Source: UBA2040 sp963977135
GTDB lineage: Bacteria; Bacteroidota; Bacteroidia; Flavobacteriales_D; Crocinitomicaceae
Direction of reading: 5' to 3'
Assembly: GCA_963977135.1 (NCBI GenBank)
Contig: CAXBNN010000003.1
Span: 1 to 64,000 of the forward strand
Length of the DNA: 64,000 bases
The translations under genes were made by a program, and so were the position numbers. This document shows positions 53,098 to 61,091 of this stretch, piece after piece (the first letter of the stretch is position 1; every line of letters starts with the position of its first letter). The notes under the pieces were generated by a model. The model worked only from the letters and a program-made list of their open reading frames with translations. It ran no database searches and had not been told where the DNA came from.

Positions 53098-53796
53098 CTA
53101 AAGCTCATTAATATCCATAAATCGCTGGACGTTTTTAGAGGTGCCGAAAACCACTAATGTGTCATCTTCTTCGATTTGAGTATCGCTTGAGGGAACACCC
53201 AATACGTGCTGCTCTTTCAACTCTTCTCCATTTTTTGTGACACAATATGCTCGTTTGATAGTGACAAGTGTTAACTCGTATTGGTTTCGGAATTCGATAT
53301 GATCTATGCTTCGGCCTAGTACACCTTTAGGTGCTACAATCTCCGCAATTTCATAATCATCAGGTAATTGTAAGAAAGAAAGTATACTTGGGTTGATTAA
53401 TTTTTCACGGACAACAAAGGCTACCTCATCTTCTGGGGTAAGAATTTCGTTTATTCCAATTTTTTCTAAAATCAATTTTTGATGCACACCGCTTGCACGC
53501 GCAATTATTCTGCTTACTCCTAAATCCATTAAGTGGACGCATGTTAAAATTGTTGCTTCGAAATTTTCACCAATAGCAACAACAACAGCATCCATATCGT
53601 TCAACTTTTGCGATTTGAGTGCCTTTTTATCCGTCGCGTCTAGCGTAACAGCATAAGCTACTTCGTCTTTTATCGACTCAATTTTCTCTTCGTCTGGGTC
53701 AAACGCAAATACTTGAGCCCCTTTTTCCGCAAGTCGTTTAGCGATATTAATTCCATATCGTCCAACACCTATAACCGCAAATTTGTTATGTTTCAT
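53098..53796 (-). CDS. TrkA/KtrA-type potassium channel regulatory subunit
   Basis: The 232-residue cytoplasmic protein has an N-terminal RCK domain with Rossmann motif AVIGVGRYGINIAKRLAEKG (residues 8–27) and acidic FDPDEEKIE after the second strand. A C-terminal TrkA-C domain follows (LGRSIDHIEFRNQYELTLV...DTLVVFG). Such subunits gate Trk/Ktr K+ uptake in response to nucleotides. No membrane partner (trkH/ktrB) is next to it; it lies 10 bases after the trans-sulfuration gene on the same strand, and its partner is probably elsewhere. The single RCK unit fits KtrA more than the double-domain enterobacterial TrkA. Confidence 0.9.
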   Translation of the reverse strand: MKHNKFAVIGVGRYGINIAKRLAEKGAQVFAFDPDEEKIESIKDEVAYAVTLDATDKKALKSQKLNDMDAVVVAIGENFEATILTCVHLMDLGVSRIIARASGVHQKLILEKIGINEILTPEDEVAFVVREKLINPSILSFLQLPDDYEIAEIVAPKGVLGRSIDHIEFRNQYELTLVTIKRAYCVTKNGEELKEQHVLGVPSSDTQIEEDDTLVVFGTSKNVQRFMDINEL

Positions 53797-53806
53797 AATT
53801 CTATAA

Positions 53807-54946
53807 TTAACCCAATGCTTGTTTTAAATCGGCAACCAAATCGTCTGCATCTTCAACTCCAACGCTTAAACGAATCAAGGAATCTACAATACCTGTTTTC
53901 TCTCTTTCTTCTTTCGGTATCGAACCATGTGTCATCGTTGCTGGATGTCCAATTAACGACTCCACACCTCCCAAGGATTCCGCCAAAGCGAATATTTCAA
54001 CTTTACTTACCACCGAATGTGCATCTTCCATTTTATTCCCTTTAAGCGTAAAAGACATCATTCCTCCGTATCCGCGCATCTGCTTTTTAGCAATGTCATG
54101 ATTTGGATGAGAGGCTAAACCTGGCCAATAAACCTTGTCTACTTTTGGGTGCGAAATCAAGAAATTAGCAACTTTTTCAGCATTTTCACAATGACGTTGA
54201 ACACGCAAATGCAAGGTTTTTATTCCTCGAAGCACTAAAAAGGAATCCATCGGCGCAGTTACTGCTCCGGATGAATTTTGAATTCTATAAATTTCGTTTG
54301 CTATTTTATCGTCTGATGTCACCAATGCTCCCATTACAACATCCGAGTGCCCACCTAAAAACTTCGTTACAGAATGCATTACGACGTCTGCTCCCAAATC
54401 CAAAGGGTTCTGTAAATAAGGGGTAGCAAAAGTATTGTCCACACAAAGCATGGCATTCGCTTCTTTTGCTAGTGAAGCCATTGCCACAATATCAATAACA
54501 TTCAACATTGGGTTTGTTGGTGTTTCTACCCAAATTAATTTCGTGTTTTTGTTGATGTGTTTTTTTACTTCGGCTGGGTCGCCCATACCTACAAAATGAA
54601 ATTTTATTCCATATTTCGCAAAAATCGTGGTAAAAAGGCGATATGTCCCACCGTATAAATCATTTGTTGAAACAACCTCGTCACCAGGATTTAGTATTTT
54701 TATCATACAGTCGATGGCTGCTAATCCTGAACCAAAACAAGCGCCATATTTTCCATTCTCAATCGCTGCAATGTTCTTTTCCAATGCATGACGTGTTGGG
54801 TTCTGTGTTCGCGAGTATTGATATCCTTTGTGATTTCCAATTCCATCCTGAACATAAGTTGAGGTTTGGTAAATAGGGGTCATAATTGCTCCCGTTGCTG
54901 GGTCCGGCTGAACACCTGCATGAATGGCTTTAGTGCCAAATTTCAT
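53807..54946 (-). CDS. Cystathionine gamma-synthase / gamma-lyase family PLP enzyme
   Basis: The 379-residue product is a trans-sulfuration PLP enzyme. It has the opening MKFGTKAIHAGVQPDPATGA, YQYSRTQNPTRHALEKNIAA, the PLP-binding lysine in MHSVTKFLGGHSDVVMG (about 192–208), the substrate region CVDNTFATPYLQNPLDLGAD and the late SLGGVESLIGHPATMTHGS. Family members make or split cystathionine in methionine/cysteine metabolism, and sequence alone does not settle which. I chose ATG 54946; an in-frame GTG at 54961 adds five residues not typical of the family. The K+ regulator gene follows 10 bases downstream. Confidence 0.92.
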   Translation of the reverse strand: MKFGTKAIHAGVQPDPATGAIMTPIYQTSTYVQDGIGNHKGYQYSRTQNPTRHALEKNIAAIENGKYGACFGSGLAAIDCMIKILNPGDEVVSTNDLYGGTYRLFTTIFAKYGIKFHFVGMGDPAEVKKHINKNTKLIWVETPTNPMLNVIDIVAMASLAKEANAMLCVDNTFATPYLQNPLDLGADVVMHSVTKFLGGHSDVVMGALVTSDDKIANEIYRIQNSSGAVTAPMDSFLVLRGIKTLHLRVQRHCENAEKVANFLISHPKVDKVYWPGLASHPNHDIAKKQMRGYGGMMSFTLKGNKMEDAHSVVSKVEIFALAESLGGVESLIGHPATMTHGSIPKEEREKTGIVDSLIRLSVGVEDADDLVADLKQALG

Positions 54947-55072
54947 TTTACTCTCTTCCACAAAACAAAATTAACAGAATTAACTTATTACAAGGAGTTC
55001 ATTTACATCTATTCTTATTAACCTGAGTTCGACTTCCCGAGACTTTATGTAAATTCGCTGGAGGGATTTATT

Positions 55073-58000
55073 TTGGAGAAAACGATAGAACATACGATAA
55101 CAGATTTGGCAAATGAGTTGAAGGTTTTCAACCGCAACGACGTGTTGGTGAATTTAGCCCAATCTCAAAAACTTGATCTAGAATATGATGAAAAATCTAC
55201 TACTCTACACCAAAGTCTTGAGCTGAATAAAATCTATAAAACTGCTCGCCAACATTTCAAAGAAAGTGGTGCTCACGTTTTCTGTGTTTCATCTGGAATA
55301 CTAGTCTGGGACTGGAAAGGCAAAACATGCGAAAGTCCAATTATACTCTGCCCCGCTGAAATTACATTCAATAAAATAAAGCAAGAATATAAAATCACTT
55401 TTGACGAAACGGAAGCTTTTTTAAATCCATTCTTAGCCGTTGAATTTCAAAATTTATACGATTTCTCTTGGCCAAAAATCGACAATTTAATCGTTGATTG
55501 GAAAGCAATAGAAACCGAATTGAAAGTAGCTGGTTTTGAAATTGCCATAAGAAGTGAATCTCATATTGGAAATTTTCATCATCACCGATATACCATTCTG
55601 CGAGATGTTGAATTCATTGAAATATGTGATTCATATAGTCAGCCTTTGAATGAACTTTTACTCGTTCCTGTTGAATCTAAAACGAAAAACCTACCATTAA
55701 CAAAATATCTTCTTTTTTCCGCCGATAATGACCAACTAGAGGTGTTTATAGAAAGTGAAAACAAAAATTTGGTTGTACAAGGTCCGCCGGGAACAGGCAA
55801 ATCACAGGTTCTGACCAATTTCTTAGGCAAAACCTTGTACGACCAACATTCAACTTTGGTTGTTTCTGAAAAACGTGTTGCATTGGAAGTATTGCATAAG
55901 AAATTGAGCAATTTTAAATTGGATCGATTTTGTTTTTTACCCAACGATGATAAAAATTCTCTTTCCCTTCTTCAGCAACTAAAAGAAACTTGGTTATTCT
56001 TGGAAAGCTGTGATTTTAAGTCGCCTTTTCAACTGAATTTATCGAAGCAAAAAAAGGATGCACTGCAATTTAAACTGGACTTGCTTTCTAGAAAAGATGT
56101 TGTTGGTGGGATTGGGTTTACCGACTACCAAACCTTGGCACATCAATATGATTTAAAGAACGTTTCTTACAACAGTAAATCTGCCTCTATTTCAACTTTC
56201 TTAAATTTTAAAGACGAGATACGTTCTATTTATAATTCGCGATTAAATGAGTTTTTAAGGTACATACCTTTTCGCTTGTTGTCCGAAGATATCATATCGA
56301 GTTTCGATCAAAATTTAAAATCTGTCGAAAAGAAATACAACGCTCTTGCCAAAAGATTCACTTTAGAGACAAAAGCGGACCTTTTCAACTTGATGAAAAA
56401 AGCAAGTTTTGCCCAATTGGTATCTAACGAAAATCAAAAAGTATATTTTGGGATTCTAAAACCAAATTCATCTGAGAGAAAAAAATTCAACCGTCTAAGC
56501 AAGAAGTTTTATTCGCTTCGCAAGGAATTGGAAACAATCGCTTCAGAAAAGAAGAATTGGAAAATTCAACCAACGAAGGCTGAAACTGAAATGCTTTTGG
56601 AAGCGACTTCTAATCCATCCTTTTTTAAGAAAATTCGACTTTCAAGAAGAATGAAAACTTTGTTGGAAAGTTCGTTTATTCCTACAAAAACTGCTTTAGA
56701 AAATTGGTTGTATTATTTGGATAAAAAAGAAAAGTTTCAGGAAATAGAAAAGCAATTGCTCGAGATTGGTGTTGCAAACGAAACTGAAATTGATTGGATA
56801 AAGAATATTTCACAAGAGATAAATGAAGAAGATTGGGAAGAATACTCCTATATAAATTCGAAAGAAAACAAAGAATTAGCAGATGCCAATGCAGAAATAA
56901 ATTCCCTTTTCAACGATTTGAAAATGTATTTGAAAATGGACGACGAAGATTCATTTCAAACATTGTTTGCATTGTCAAAAACGCATTTTCAGACTGTAAT
57001 TTCTAAACGCGGAATCTTATCGGCTTTGTCGGAATCACTCTTTGTTCAAATTGGTCGAAAAACTTCACTGGAAGAGTTGGAAAAGGGAATTTTGAAAAGT
57101 TCTTGGATTAATTTCACAGGACAATATCCTGCCTTTGAAAGTTTCAAATGGGCAAACTTATCGGAGGATTTGAATGAGATAATTCGTCTCCAAAATCAAG
57201 AATCTAAAGATTTTGCAACCGAGATAATCCTTAAAATAAAATCGGATTTTGATGACCTATTCGCTCTTCTAAATACATCTGGAAGGAAATTATCGGATGA
57301 TGAAAAAGTCAGAAAAACTAGATTAAAAAAAGGCCGTTCGCTTTTAGTGAAAGAGTTTTCAAAAACGCGCAGTCATCCGACTATTCGTGAATTATTGAGT
57401 TCAGATGCCGCCGAATGGATACAAACTTTATTGCCCGTTTGGATGGCAAATCCATCGCAAGTTGCCGATTTTTTTCCTTTGCAAAAAGAGCTCTTTGAAT
57501 TTGTTTTATTCGACGAAGCCACTCAAATTCCTTTGGTCAATTCACTAGGAGCACTTTATAGAGCGAAGCGAGCAATCGTTGTCGGTGATGAACAGCAAAT
57601 GACACCGACCAACTTCTTCAAAACAGGAGAATCCGAACCTTTGGATTTGCTCCATCAAGCTCGATTTACTTGGGATAAGGTTATGCTGAAACATCATTAC
57701 AGAAGTCAAAATCCAGAGTTAATCGCTTTCTCAAATAAACATTTTTACAACGATGAATTGATCGCTTATCCGAGTGCAAATTCATCCGTAAATCCGCTTC
57801 AATTGCATTTCGTTGAGGATGGAAAATTCATCGATCGGGAGAATGTTATCGAAGCAAAGCAGGTTGCTGACTCTCTTGAAACTTTATTAAAACAAAAAGA
57901 AACCATAGGCATTGTTGCTTTTAGCGAAACTCAATTGGCTTGCATATATAAACATTTGTCACCCGATTCTCAGCAAATTTTGGATGAGCGTATAGAGCAA

Positions 58001-58456
58001 AATACCTGTTTTTTCAGAGCCTTAGAAAATATCCAAGGTGATGAATGCGATCAATTGATCATTAGCTTAGGTTATGGTCCAAACGAAGAAGGGAAGTTGT
58101 TGTTGAATTTTGGTCCATTGAACCGGAAAAGTGGTCGCCGCAGATTAAATGTTCTTTTCTCCAGAGCCAAAAAGAAAATTGATTTCTATTCATCCATCCG
58201 ATCTAGTGATTTAGTTTTAAGTTCAAATGATTCTCTAAACTTACTTCGACAGTTTTTACAAGGTGTTGAAAAAGAGACTAAAAGCGCTGAACTCGTTTTT
58301 CCATATCAACTCCAAACAAGCATTTCCGAATCAAAAGTCAAGAATAAACAATTGGTGAAAATTGACCATCTGATTGAAAAAATTACTGATACAAACGAGT
58401 TTATCACATTACATCAAGTGCTTTCTGAACGAAATTGGGAAATTCAATACTCCTAA
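55073..58456 (+). CDS. Large stand-alone SF1 (Upf1-like) helicase/ATPase
   Basis: The 1127-residue product has all SF1 motifs but split by a very long insert. Motif I VVQGPPGTGKSQVLTNF lies at about 238–254. About 500 helical, Lys/Glu-rich residues follow, then motif II LFDEATQIPLVNSLGALY (about 815), motif III VVGDEQQMTPTNFF (about 839), motif IV-like HHYRSQNPELIAFSNKHF, QGDECDQLIIS and motif VI RRRLNVLFSRAKKKIDF. An N-terminal beta-rich domain of about 200 residues (GAHVFCVSSGILVWDWKGK) resembles DUF4011-type proteins. Unlike relatives in defence loci it has no C-terminal nuclease domain. The start codon is TTG at 55073. It is monocistronic. A role in DNA repair or defence is possible; neither is shown. 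Confidence 0.82.
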   Translation: MEKTIEHTITDLANELKVFNRNDVLVNLAQSQKLDLEYDEKSTTLHQSLELNKIYKTARQHFKESGAHVFCVSSGILVWDWKGKTCESPIILCPAEITFNKIKQEYKITFDETEAFLNPFLAVEFQNLYDFSWPKIDNLIVDWKAIETELKVAGFEIAIRSESHIGNFHHHRYTILRDVEFIEICDSYSQPLNELLLVPVESKTKNLPLTKYLLFSADNDQLEVFIESENKNLVVQGPPGTGKSQVLTNFLGKTLYDQHSTLVVSEKRVALEVLHKKLSNFKLDRFCFLPNDDKNSLSLLQQLKETWLFLESCDFKSPFQLNLSKQKKDALQFKLDLLSRKDVVGGIGFTDYQTLAHQYDLKNVSYNSKSASISTFLNFKDEIRSIYNSRLNEFLRYIPFRLLSEDIISSFDQNLKSVEKKYNALAKRFTLETKADLFNLMKKASFAQLVSNENQKVYFGILKPNSSERKKFNRLSKKFYSLRKELETIASEKKNWKIQPTKAETEMLLEATSNPSFFKKIRLSRRMKTLLESSFIPTKTALENWLYYLDKKEKFQEIEKQLLEIGVANETEIDWIKNISQEINEEDWEEYSYINSKENKELADANAEINSLFNDLKMYLKMDDEDSFQTLFALSKTHFQTVISKRGILSALSESLFVQIGRKTSLEELEKGILKSSWINFTGQYPAFESFKWANLSEDLNEIIRLQNQESKDFATEIILKIKSDFDDLFALLNTSGRKLSDDEKVRKTRLKKGRSLLVKEFSKTRSHPTIRELLSSDAAEWIQTLLPVWMANPSQVADFFPLQKELFEFVLFDEATQIPLVNSLGALYRAKRAIVVGDEQQMTPTNFFKTGESEPLDLLHQARFTWDKVMLKHHYRSQNPELIAFSNKHFYNDELIAYPSANSSVNPLQLHFVEDGKFIDRENVIEAKQVADSLETLLKQKETIGIVAFSETQLACIYKHLSPDSQQILDERIEQNTCFFRALENIQGDECDQLIISLGYGPNEEGKLLLNFGPLNRKSGRRRLNVLFSRAKKKIDFYSSIRSSDLVLSSNDSLNLLRQFLQGVEKETKSAELVFPYQLQTSISESKVKNKQLVKIDHLIEKITDTNEFITLHQVLSERNWEIQYS

Positions 58457-58498
58457 AAAATGACCTTTTTATGGTATAGGCTTTCCCTCAGAACCGCT

Positions 58499-58506
58499 TA
58501 CCTTTG
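58499..58506 (+). promoter_or_regulatory. Possible -7 element for the feo operon
   Basis: TACCTTTG matches TAnnTTTG and lies only 11 bases before the feoA ATG. No TTG is found at the standard distance upstream. If used, the transcript would have an almost absent leader. No clear Fur-type palindrome was seen. Confidence 0.4.
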
Positions 58507-58517
58507 TACGTAGAAAG

Positions 58518-58748
58518 ATGAATACATTAACGAACTTACAAATTGGTGAAACAGCAATTATTGCTGGACTTCAATCAGGTGATTGTCAAAATGCACTTTT
58601 GGCACTTGGTTTTCTGAAAGGAAAAACTGTTGAAGTTACACTGCGTGCTCCATTTCATGGTCCAATTGCTGTTCGAATAGGTCAAACATTAATATCTTTG
58701 CGCTTAGAAGAAGCTTTGCAAGTTTTGATTGATACACCCAGTCGTTAA
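58518..58748 (+). CDS. feoA: Ferrous iron transport protein A
   Basis: The 76-residue FeoA is a small SH3-fold cytoplasmic partner of the Fe2+ transporter FeoB. It shows NLQIGETAIIAGLQSGDCQN, ALGFLKGKTVEVTLRAPFHG and a closing LRLEEALQVLI, matching the family along its length. Its stop overlaps the feoB start (TAATG), so the two are translated together. Confidence 0.93.
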   Translation: MNTLTNLQIGETAIIAGLQSGDCQNALLALGFLKGKTVEVTLRAPFHGPIAVRIGQTLISLRLEEALQVLIDTPSR

Positions 58749-60670
58749 TGAAAAAAATCGCCCTCTTTGGCAATCCAAATACCGGAAAAAGTACGCTATT
58801 TAACCTATTAACTGGGCTTAACCAGAAGGTTGGGAATTTTAGTGGTGTTACGGTTGAAGTAAAAACGGGTCAAATAAAAGGCGCTCTCAGCAAACATCAG
58901 GTCATCGATTTTCCAGGAACTTATAGCATTTTTCCTAGAAGTTCAGAGGAGAAAATGGTATTTGACGTTTTGTCCAATCCCAACTCTGAAAGCTTCCCTG
59001 ATGTATGTGTAATTGTAGTTGATGCCTCAAATTTGGAGCGGAACCTTTTGCTTTTCGATCAAATTTATGAATTAAAAATTCCAACCATTCTTGTTCTTAA
59101 CATGTCTGATGTTTCAACACGAGCAGGATTGACTACAGATGTTGCCAAGCTACAAGAAAAATACTTGGATGCTCAAATAGTTGAAATGAACGCGCGTGTT
59201 GGTTTGGGAAAAAACAGACTGATTGGCGCTATTGAAACTGAGATCAACAAAATCAAAAAAGTAGATATCAATTTCCCATTTGCTGAAAAAGATTTTGACG
59301 AACAAAAAGACACTATTGAACGACGTGAAAAAATTCAAACACTCGTTTCTGAAGTTCAAATACTCGAAAAAGATAACAAACAACGATTCTTTTTAGACAA
59401 ATGGTTGGCGCATCCAATTTTGGGTTATGTTGTCTTTGTGCTGGTGTTGGGAATTATTTTTCAATCTATTTTTTCGCTTGCTGCATATCCTATGGATTGG
59501 ATAGAGATTGCGATTTCATATGTTAGTTCGTCTCTTGAAAATGCACTTCCAGCCGGCATAGCAACCGATTTATTGGTGGAAGGAATTATTCCTGGAATTG
59601 GAGGCGTTTTGGTTTTCATTCCCCAAATTGCGCTGCTCTTTTTCTTCTTGGGAATACTGGAAGAAACGGGCTATTTATCGAGAGTAATATTCCTGATGGA
59701 CAGACTCATGCGACCTTTGGGTTTAAATGGGCGAAGCGTCGTTCCTCTGATTTCTAGTTTAGCTTGTGCCATTCCCGGAATTTTGGCAGCTCGAACAATT
59801 TCCAATTGGAAAGAGCGAATGATTACCATATTCGTTGCTCCGTTGATGAGTTGCAGCGCGCGAATTCCTGTTTATACTATATTAATTGCATTAGTTATTC
59901 CAAACACAAAAATCTTCGGATTTATCAACGTGCAAGGACTTGTTTTACTTGCTTTGTATTTACTCGGTTTATTCTCTGCTTTAGTCATTGCTTTTGTGAT
60001 GAAATTGATGATCAAAAGAAACGAAAAAAGCTTTTTGATGCTGGAATTACCACCTTATCGTGGCCCTCGTTGGTTGAACGTTTTAACCATGATGTGGGAA
60101 AAAACCAAACGTTTTGTTTTCGACGCTGGTAAAATCATTGTTGCACTATCCATTCTTTTGTGGTTGGGCGCTTCCTACGGACCAAAAGGTCATGTTTCTG
60201 ATCTTGCCGCCACAGAATTTGGAGTTTCAGACCCAATAACAGCGAATGAATTAGGCGCTTTACGTTTGGAGAATTCCTATGTCGGAATTATGGGTCAGAA
60301 AATCGAACCTGCCATAAGACCACTTGGTTACGACTGGAAAATTGGAATTGCTTTAATTACATCATTCGCCGCGAGAGAAGTCTTTGTGGGAACACTAGCA
60401 ACTATCTATTCCGTGAACGATGCCGAACAAAACGAAGTCAAACTTTTGGATAGAATGCGCATGCAAACTTTCCGCGATGGAACACCCGTTTTCACAATGG
60501 CTTCAGGAATTTCGCTTATGGTCTTCTACGTTTACGCTTTGCAATGCATGGCAACCGTTGCTGTTGTGAAACGCGAGACAGGTTCTTGGAAATGGCCGAT
60601 ACTTCAATTAGTTGTTATGGGAATAATCGCCTACCTTGGAGCTTTGATTGCTTATAATATCGTTGCCTAA
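58748..60670 (+). CDS. feoB: Ferrous iron transport protein B
   Basis: FeoB imports Fe2+ across the inner membrane. The 640-residue product has an N-terminal G domain with G1 GNPNTGKST (residues 7–15), G3 IDFPGTYS and G4 LNMSD, then a helical regulatory segment. The membrane region has two Gate motifs: FIPQIALLFFFLGILEETGY with LACAIPGILAARTISNWKER and SCSARIPVY, and ITSFAAREVFVGTLATIYSV. It is shorter than the 773-residue E. coli protein, as is common when FeoA is separate. It is coupled to feoA upstream and to the 34-residue gene downstream (stop and ATG overlap). Confidence 0.96.
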   Translation: MKKIALFGNPNTGKSTLFNLLTGLNQKVGNFSGVTVEVKTGQIKGALSKHQVIDFPGTYSIFPRSSEEKMVFDVLSNPNSESFPDVCVIVVDASNLERNLLLFDQIYELKIPTILVLNMSDVSTRAGLTTDVAKLQEKYLDAQIVEMNARVGLGKNRLIGAIETEINKIKKVDINFPFAEKDFDEQKDTIERREKIQTLVSEVQILEKDNKQRFFLDKWLAHPILGYVVFVLVLGIIFQSIFSLAAYPMDWIEIAISYVSSSLENALPAGIATDLLVEGIIPGIGGVLVFIPQIALLFFFLGILEETGYLSRVIFLMDRLMRPLGLNGRSVVPLISSLACAIPGILAARTISNWKERMITIFVAPLMSCSARIPVYTILIALVIPNTKIFGFINVQGLVLLALYLLGLFSALVIAFVMKLMIKRNEKSFLMLELPPYRGPRWLNVLTMMWEKTKRFVFDAGKIIVALSILLWLGASYGPKGHVSDLAATEFGVSDPITANELGALRLENSYVGIMGQKIEPAIRPLGYDWKIGIALITSFAAREVFVGTLATIYSVNDAEQNEVKLLDRMRMQTFRDGTPVFTMASGISLMVFYVYALQCMATVAVVKRETGSWKWPILQLVVMGIIAYLGALIAYNIVA

Positions 60671-60774
60671 TGCAAGAATTAATCGTCATATTAGCTGTAC
60701 TTGGAGCACTTGTCTATTTCTTTTTCCGATTGAGAAACAAGAAGAAGAAAAAGGGGTGTGAGGATTGTCACTAG
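60670..60774 (+). CDS. FeoB-associated Cys-rich membrane protein, 34 residues
   Basis: An ATG overlapping the feoB stop (TAATG) opens a 34-codon gene: one membrane helix (LIVILAVLGALVYFFFRLR), a basic stretch NKKKKK and a final GCEDCH. This is the pattern of the small Cys-containing proteins found after feoB in many bacteria, including Bacteroidota. The terminal CxxC could pass or sense iron at the cytoplasmic face. Its position, size and pattern make it real despite its length. Confidence 0.8.
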   Translation: MQELIVILAVLGALVYFFFRLRNKKKKKGCEDCH

Positions 60775-61091
60775 TTTTTAGAGCAGAGAATCCAGAATAG
60801 AGAGCAGAGAAGTTTTTTGACAAAGTCGAAGTTAGAATTTCTATTGAACTCGTTTGTAGCTTTTGCTTCTTTGCGTTTATAAATTTTTAACCTGTCTACT
60901 GACATGCAGGCGCCAAGACGCTCATAATCAAAAGGTTTTGTGTGAATCATGAGATGAAAAACATCTTTCCCATATTCATTTTTCAAGGACCCAAAAATTG
61001 TTGAACTTCAAATTAATCAGCAGCAGATATCTTTGCGCCTCAGCGTCTTTGCGTTTATAATTTTTCAACCTCCGCCGACATGAGTTTATTC
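60775..61091. repeat. Gene-free stretch with intergenic repeats
   Basis: No gene is seen. At 60796–60812 lies AATAGAGAGCAGAGAAG, shared with 29046–29062. A direct repeat of about 38 bases follows: 60871–60909 and 61045–61084 share CTTTGCGTTTATAA, a T-rich tract, AACCT and GACATG. Between and before them GCGCCAAGACGCT and GCGCCTCAGCGTC occur. The minus-strand reading frame here is only translated repeat. Confidence 0.6.

Noticed and set aside
58457..58517. Fur box upstream of feoA
   Set aside because: No convincing palindrome of the Fur type is present in the 61-base gap.
60771..60986. 71-residue minus-strand frame
   Set aside because: It reads through intergenic repeats and overlaps the end of the real 34-residue gene.
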